A DNA stretch of 64,000 nucleotides from Russula earlei (lineage: Eukaryota; Basidiomycota; Agaricomycetes; Russulales; Russulaceae). Shown here one piece after another: positions 59,349-64,000 of this stretch; the stretch's first letter is position 1, and each line of letters begins with the position of its first letter. Made by a program: the position numbers and the translations under genes. The notes beneath the pieces are model-generated. The model was not told where the DNA came from, made no database searches, and saw only the letters and a list, made by a program, of their open reading frames with translations. The stretch spans positions 24,405 to 88,404 of the forward strand of contig JAGFNK010000198.1 in assembly GCA_025769875.1 (NCBI GenBank), written 5' to 3'.

Positions 59349-61717
59349 TAGGGCTGCCAACTGTACCCATACACATAAAGCTTATGGCTACTGTAATATG
59401 GTATCCTGTACCATACTGTCTGGGTAGTGGAAGTGTACCCTGACGGTATGGTTGCTGGTATGGTAAGTTACCTGTACCATACTGTATAAGGGATGCCATC
59501 AAGCCATATATACAGGCTGTATATTAGTTGTACTCAATTGCAAGACAAACCCTGCTGATGTCTCAACTGTCTCATGTATCCCAAGTGCCACTCATTCCCA
59601 CCACTCCTGCTTTAGTCTGACCAGTCACTGCCATTGCTCTCATGGCTTTGCCTATGCTTGTCATTTTACTCCAGCCCACTGTATCACAACCATTGTCAGC
59701 CACCCCCCTTATAGTCGCAGCTGCTGTCTCAACACCAGCCCAGTTGTCTCTGCCTCATCCATCAGCATTCTAGCACTGCCCACCTGGTCACCTCACCCTC
59801 AGTCCCAACTCTCTCTCATCACCATTTCTACTCCACCCATCTATACCACCAAGTCTACATTGTCACCATTGCCCCTACTGTCATGAACCATTCTCTGGAG
59901 AGGGCCCTTGAAGGACCCTTCCTTATTAGAGGAAACCCAGCCTCTATGGTGTCACCCTGTTCACATGGACAAAAGGGGTGAGTAGAGGTGTCCACAATAT
60001 CGCACATGCATTGTCGTGTGAGCGATTCTTGGCACAATTGACATACAGCAAGCCCCACTTAGTGGCAACCCTTTTAGCAGTAAAGGACAGTATTATAGCC
60101 TCTCTAAGGACCCTTTATGACAACTCTAAGTGCTCTACAAGAGGAACTAACAAGACACTAACAAGCCTACAAAGTGTTATTAGACTAACTCAAATAACCT
60201 TAGAACGAACTATCAAGCAATACTAAGGACCTTAATATAAGTATTAGGGTCGACTCTAAGGACCCTAATAGAACTATATAAAGGGCCTTATAAGCAACTC
60301 TACTCCCTGAACCAAACTACAAGTCCTCAAATGACTGGCCCTAAACTAACTAACAATAAATGAATCAGGTGTCTTGCACATGTACCAAGGCAGTGAACAC
60401 GTGGACAGTAGTGGCTCTTACTCATCAATAAGAGCCTTCTTACTCAGCAGCTTACTGAGCATGACTGAGCATGCTCAGTAAGCATACTCCGACTTCTTAC
60501 TCATCCAGCAATGGTGCTTGGTAACAAGGTTATGACTTGTTCCCCATTTAGCAGTTCTTCTGTAGTATATAAATGCTCAATAAAGTAGCAGACAGTCTTC
60601 AGACTGTTCATTTGTTTATGGCACTCTCCATCCCTGGGATACTCCTTTAAGGACTGTCCCCTTGTGATCAATCTGGCCTCTTCCCTGCGTAACTTCTCGA
60701 TACTACCAGTAACCGTACCTCTTTGGTACTTGGTACTGCTTTGGACCCTACTTCTTGCTCACGCTGTCTTGGACGTTTATCGACTCATTTTGAGCTTCTC
60801 CCTCGCTCTTGAACTGGATTGTTCAACAGTGAGTTGTCACACCTATATCCTCTGCCCTGCCCACCTGAGCCATCACTTTAGTTCTCATGCCCTCAGTGAA
60901 CATCACCAGCCACTGTCACCACATGTCCAGTATCACTAGTATAACCAGTCACCATGCCCTTAGCCTTGCCAGCCACCTTGGTCCCAACTGACACCCCTCT
61001 GTCTCATCAACTCCTGCACTCTCAGTGTTGCCTGTTGCAGCATCTGTCTCAGCACCAGTGCCAGCCTCAGGCCTGCCATCTGCTTCTGTCACCACCAGCC
61101 TTAGCTCAGCCAGCTGCTGCCACCACACCTCTTAGTCTTGCTAATCACCTCAGTCTCATCACCTGCCCTCATAGGCCTCAGCTTCAGCCTCCAACATCTT
61201 AATGCTATATGCTGCCACCTCCATTGTCATCTTGCACCCTGTCACCTGCTCAGTCTCAGTCTCACTCACCAATGTCTTAGCGCCACTTGTTGTCCCAGGA
61301 CTGGCTCCATCAGCCATGGCAACCACACCCTCCACCCTGTTCACCACCTCGCCCCAAGCTGCTTGTCATTGTCAACCTCTCATGTTGCTCATCATTATGA
61401 AGAGCCAGCCTACATCCAGAGACTATCTAGACATTGATGTGTGTCAAGCAGCACTTATGTGTTACATGATGAGCCATTGATGACCTTATGGTTATAGGTA
61501 ATGAATAATGGATATCATTGTCATTCATTGAGTTTAATCAAAGTTTTCTTGACTGTAATAACCCGTAATGCCATATTACAGCTGTCTTCTACCCTGTACC
61601 ATACCATATAGGCTGCTGAAGTGGAAGCATATGGTACAGGTAACAGTACAGATAGTAGCCATATACATACTGTATCAAGTACAGCCATAGCCATATATGG
61701 TATGGTTGGTGGCCCTA
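59349..61717. mobile_element. hAT-type element inside the MITE, non-autonomous
   Basis: Inverted ends TAGGGCTGCCAAC / GTTGGTGGCCCTA with an exact 8-bp duplication CCTCACAC at 59341-59348 and 61718-61725, the hAT hallmark. Sub-terminal repeats of type cctgtaccat/atggtacagg lie inside both ends. The interior is Ser/Pro/Thr-coding-like low complexity with no transposase, plus a solo LTR. Confidence 0.88.
59879..60841 (+). repeat. Solo LTR, family S, inside the hAT element
   Basis: TGTCATGAACC...GAGTTGTCACA, 963 bp, inverted relative to 25526-26487 and of almost equal length. Flanks CCTAC (59874-59878) and CCTAT (60842-60846) fit a duplication with one later change. Confidence 0.85.
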
Positions 61718-62099
61718 CCTCACACCGCTCACTTTTTACTTACAATACCACACCTTACAATACTACCATACCATCATTCTAGACTTAAGTATTGAAACTG
61801 GATTTCACAACAGTTTTCCTTAGTCCCACCTAATCAAATCACCTTTGTAAATAGGTGGGGATATTTCATCCTGGGCTTTAATTTGGCATGTGTTACATGT
61901 CTATCACTTTTGTGACATTTGTGACTGGTGAGGTGGTGATCAATTGGCAAGTTCCTGATCACCCACAGTAGCTGCAAATGCTGGAATAAAACTTCCAGTT
62001 TAAACCACACTGTGGCCATGTTTGAACCATAGATCATAATAGCAGCATCATATCCTACATTAGCCTTGAGGTATTCACTCACATGGAAGGGAGCATTTC

Positions 62100-62756
62100 T
62101 GTTAGGACTCAATTTGCATTCCTGCCTGTTTGTTTACCTATGCTTGCTTACTCATTCCCACTACTGTTGCTTACTCACTTCACTTACTGATGCTTACTGA
62201 TTTGCTGATTCATGCTTAGTGACTGCTTACTGGATGGATGACAGATACTAGGAGAGAATGACTCACATGTGAGTCATTTCTGATGCTTTCGAATTGCACT
62301 CTACATCTTTGGACACTACTGGGTCTCAGTTATGTGCTCCCCAAGTTTCGTACAAATCAGATCAGCCATTATCGAGATATTGTATACATACTCAGATGTA
62401 CCAAGAGTTGAGCCTTACACTCGACTTACTCTTTTACAAGAAATAATTATCTTGTCAAGCTCTCTAAACAAAGTCATTGCTCTAGTGAAAGAGGCCCTTC
62501 TCATCTCTTACATCTACTCTTCCTGAGATAATATCAAAGGATTTGAAGTCTAGTGCTTGAACTATATCAAGCAACTCTTTCACTAAGAGTCGGTATTAAG
62601 ATCAAGCAGATCTTAACAGCCAGTACCAGTGCCTCTCTGGTACTTGCTACTTATTTGGACTGTGCTCTTCACCAACTTTGTTCTCAAACTCAGTTGACTC
62701 ATCTCCAAGCTTCTATCTCACTCTTGAACTGGATTGTTCAACAGTGAGTCCTGACA
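62100..62756 (+). repeat. LTR related to family S
   Basis: Ends TGTTAGGACTC and GAGTCCTGACA are inverted repeats of each other. The last 250 bases resemble the end of the family S LTR (GAACTGGATTGTTCAACAGTGAGT). No duplication was found; the right side abuts a copia LTR fragment. Confidence 0.7.
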
Positions 62757-63016
62757 GTAGCTACCATCAATCAGCAACAAGGATCATACAAGGATCAGTT
62801 GTTATTAACTACTGATTGTCATCAATTAACTTATCATTATAGCCAATGCAGATCTCAGCATATGAGCTGAGCCAGTCTGCATGATCTGGTGCATCAATGT
62901 GCCTGAGCCCAGTGTTGCCCAATTTGTGTAACCAGCACATTAACATGCCTTGGCTGTGATTACATCACAATGTCCCAGGGTAGTGGTAACACCCCTAATC
63001 AATGATAATCTCAACA
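62757..63016 (-). repeat. Copia LTR fragment
   Basis: Corresponds to the second half of the Copia-1 LTR (from GTAGCTACCAT to ...ATCTCAACA). The first half is missing left of the family S-like LTR. Confidence 0.85.
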
Positions 63017-63064
63017 CTGATCAATTGCTTTACAGTGATTCCTGCATATATCCAAGGTACTAGG

Positions 63065-63235
63065 TGTTGGACGAAGGCTCAGTCTTGTATATGAAAGACT
63101 AATATTAGGTTAGTAAGCTAACCTGTTGGACGAAGGCTATGTACATAATGAGTATATGTAAATGGTAAAGGAATGTGCTACTGACCTCAGTCTTGTATAT
63201 GAAAGACTGAGGAAAAAGGAATGGTGGTATCAACA
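63065..63235 (-). repeat. Candidate 3' LTR of Copia-3
   Basis: TGTTGGACGAAGG...TATCAACA, with a partial internal duplication (the start motif recurs at 63124). A stem-loop (cctcagtcttgtatatgaaagactgagg) lies at 63185-63212. The partner LTR is outside the window, so the limits rest on TG...CA ends only. Confidence 0.45.
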
Positions 63236-64000
63236 CGGCGTTCTAACTATCCGGTCCATTCGGTCCGTTTCTCTGCCACGCGGTGGCTGCGTTTCCAACG
63301 CCCCCTCAGCCCTAGTGGCAATTCCCATCTCCTGCATAAAATGCTCATGTTTCTCTCGACTCAGCCCCTTCGTCAGCACATCCACAAGTTGTTCCCCAGT
63401 AGGGATGTAGGCGAGTTCGACTTCGCAGAGCTCGACTTTCTGGCGCAGGAAGTGGTGTCTCACTTCAATGTGTTTCGTGCGGTCATGGAACTCCGGGTTC
63501 TTCGCGATGGCGATGGCTGACTGGTTGTCGATATGGAGAGTGGTGGGGAGATGTGTGTCTTCACCCAATTCGGTGAGTAGACGTCTCAGCCAAATGGCCT
63601 CTTTAGAGGCATGTGCTCCTGCAATGTATTCTGCCTCGGTGCTCGACAATGCAACCGAGGCTTGTTTCTTTGAGCTCCAACTCACAGCCCCTCCTGCCAA
63701 CATGAAGACGAAGCCCGATGTGGACTTGCGATCATTCACGTCGCTGGCCCAGTCTGCATCCGCATACCCGACTAGGGTTGGCTGAGTCCCGAGACCGCAT
63801 TGGAAGACTAGGCGTTTGTCGCTTGTGCCTCGGATGTATCGGATGGCGCGGTCGAGTGCGCGTTGATGGTCATTTCCGGGGCATGCAGCGTGTCGTCCAA
63901 GGGCTGCGACAGTGAAGGCGAGATCAGGTCGGGTGCCTAGCATGAGGTACATGATGGCTCCGAGTGTGCGTTGGTAGGACTTGACGTCCACATCCGGTGC
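63230..64000 (-). CDS. Copia-3 pol: end of reverse transcriptase and RNase H (partial)
   Basis: Open from the window edge to TGA at 63230-63232. RT connection region: SYQRTLGAIMYLMLGTRPDLAF. RNase H: YADADWASDVNDRKSTSGF, SSKKQASVALSSTEAEYIA, LHIDNQSAIAIAKNPEFHDR, HIEVRHHFLRQ. These are the Asp, Glu, Asp and later His positions expected for copia RNase H. No stop or shift is visible and CpG is abundant, so this copy is younger than Copia-1 and -2 and from another family. The stop codon lies inside the candidate LTR. Confidence 0.88.
   Translation of the reverse strand, partial: APDVDVKSYQRTLGAIMYLMLGTRPDLAFTVAALGRHAACPGNDHQRALDRAIRYIRGTSDKRLVFQCGLGTQPTLVGYADADWASDVNDRKSTSGFVFMLAGGAVSWSSKKQASVALSSTEAEYIAGAHASKEAIWLRRLLTELGEDTHLPTTLHIDNQSAIAIAKNPEFHDRTKHIEVRHHFLRQKVELCEVELAYIPTGEQLVDVLTKGLSREKHEHFMQEMGIATRAEGALETQPPRGRETDRMDRIVRTPC

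Larger units (their letters stand above)
58956..61968. mobile_element. Pogo MITE (Pogo-2 family), carrying a hAT element
   Basis: Ends CTGTGGGTGATTGGGAACT and its inverted partner, flanked by TA (58954-58955 and 61969-61970). The terminal about 200 bases on the left match the right end of Pogo-2 (CATTTTCCCC, GCTTGAACAACT, CATTTAAAAC, and so on). Net of the hAT insert it is 636 bp and has no transposase, so it is a deletion derivative moved by a Pogo-2-type transposase. Confidence 0.85.

Noticed and set aside
60954..61480. Ser/Pro/His-rich frames inside the hAT element as a transposase
   Set aside because: No hAT catalytic or dimerisation motif; low-complexity composition, probably decayed linker sequence.
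1..64000. tRNA, rRNA, riboswitch or prophage
   Set aside because: Looked for by eye on both strands; nothing with a cloverleaf box pattern or conserved rRNA text was seen. A tRNAscan/Infernal run would settle it.

Overview
The window looks like a transposon-dense stretch of a basidiomycete (probably Agaricomycete) nuclear genome. The reasons are very short introns (50-68 nt) with GTATGT/GTACGT-type donors, an intron-containing mitochondrial Hsp60 gene, pogo transposons, chromodomain Ty3/gypsy elements, copia elements, a LINE with an endonuclease-RT-RNase H ORF2, and strong loss of CpG (CGA to TGA or CAA) confined to repeats. No prokaryotic signature, rRNA, tRNA or CRISPR array was recognised.

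Layout. 1-13961: a decayed minus-strand copia element (Copia-1). It is split by a pogo DNA transposon (1490-12436, TA target duplication), which is itself split inside its transposase gene by a gypsy element (Gypsy-A, 3197-11107, CTCAG duplication). 15121-20422: a gypsy solo LTR carrying a whole second copia copy (15144-19853, GTTGG duplication). 21000-24447: a decayed gag-like and Ala/Ser/Pro-rich coding region bounded by an inverted repeat. 24460-33001: a LINE with a poly(A) tail and 12-bp target duplication, whose ORF1 was hit by two solo LTRs. 33002-36430: remains of a small gene plus its conserved upstream unit, solo LTRs and a Harbinger-like MITE. 37142-45947: a second, plus-strand gypsy copy (Gypsy-B) with a foreign solo LTR in its 5' LTR. 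47081-50652: a second pogo element (minus) with a solo LTR in its transposase. 50735-58953: the host-gene island, with two more copies of the small gene, hsp60, and a truncated TPR/CCCH/RGG gene. 58956-61968: a pogo MITE holding a hAT element holding a solo LTR. 62100-64000: LTR fragments and the 3' end of a third, better preserved copia element.

The most unusual signal is a three-member family of predicted small secreted proteins (copies at 33002-33410, 50735-51123 and 56936-57363, all minus). Each has the same 27-residue signal-peptide exon, a 50-nt phase-2 intron at the identical place, and a divergent lysine-rich mature part. Spliced lengths are 126 (reconstructed across the LINE), 112 and 125 residues, all in frame. 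About 0.5-0.9 kb of upstream sequence is conserved with them, including a TATAAG box 140-145 bp before the ATG. The last exon of one copy is cut by the LINE.

Other points of interest are an 11-nt self-priming arrangement in the gypsy family, with a TATA box 34 bp upstream of the primer; a second CCHC knuckle at the end of a C-terminal extension beyond the gypsy chromodomain; and a copia primer-binding site of the half-tRNA-iMet type. The mobile elements do not form an operon-like system. The only genes that look intact are hsp60, small-gene copies B and C, and perhaps the copia-3 pol end.
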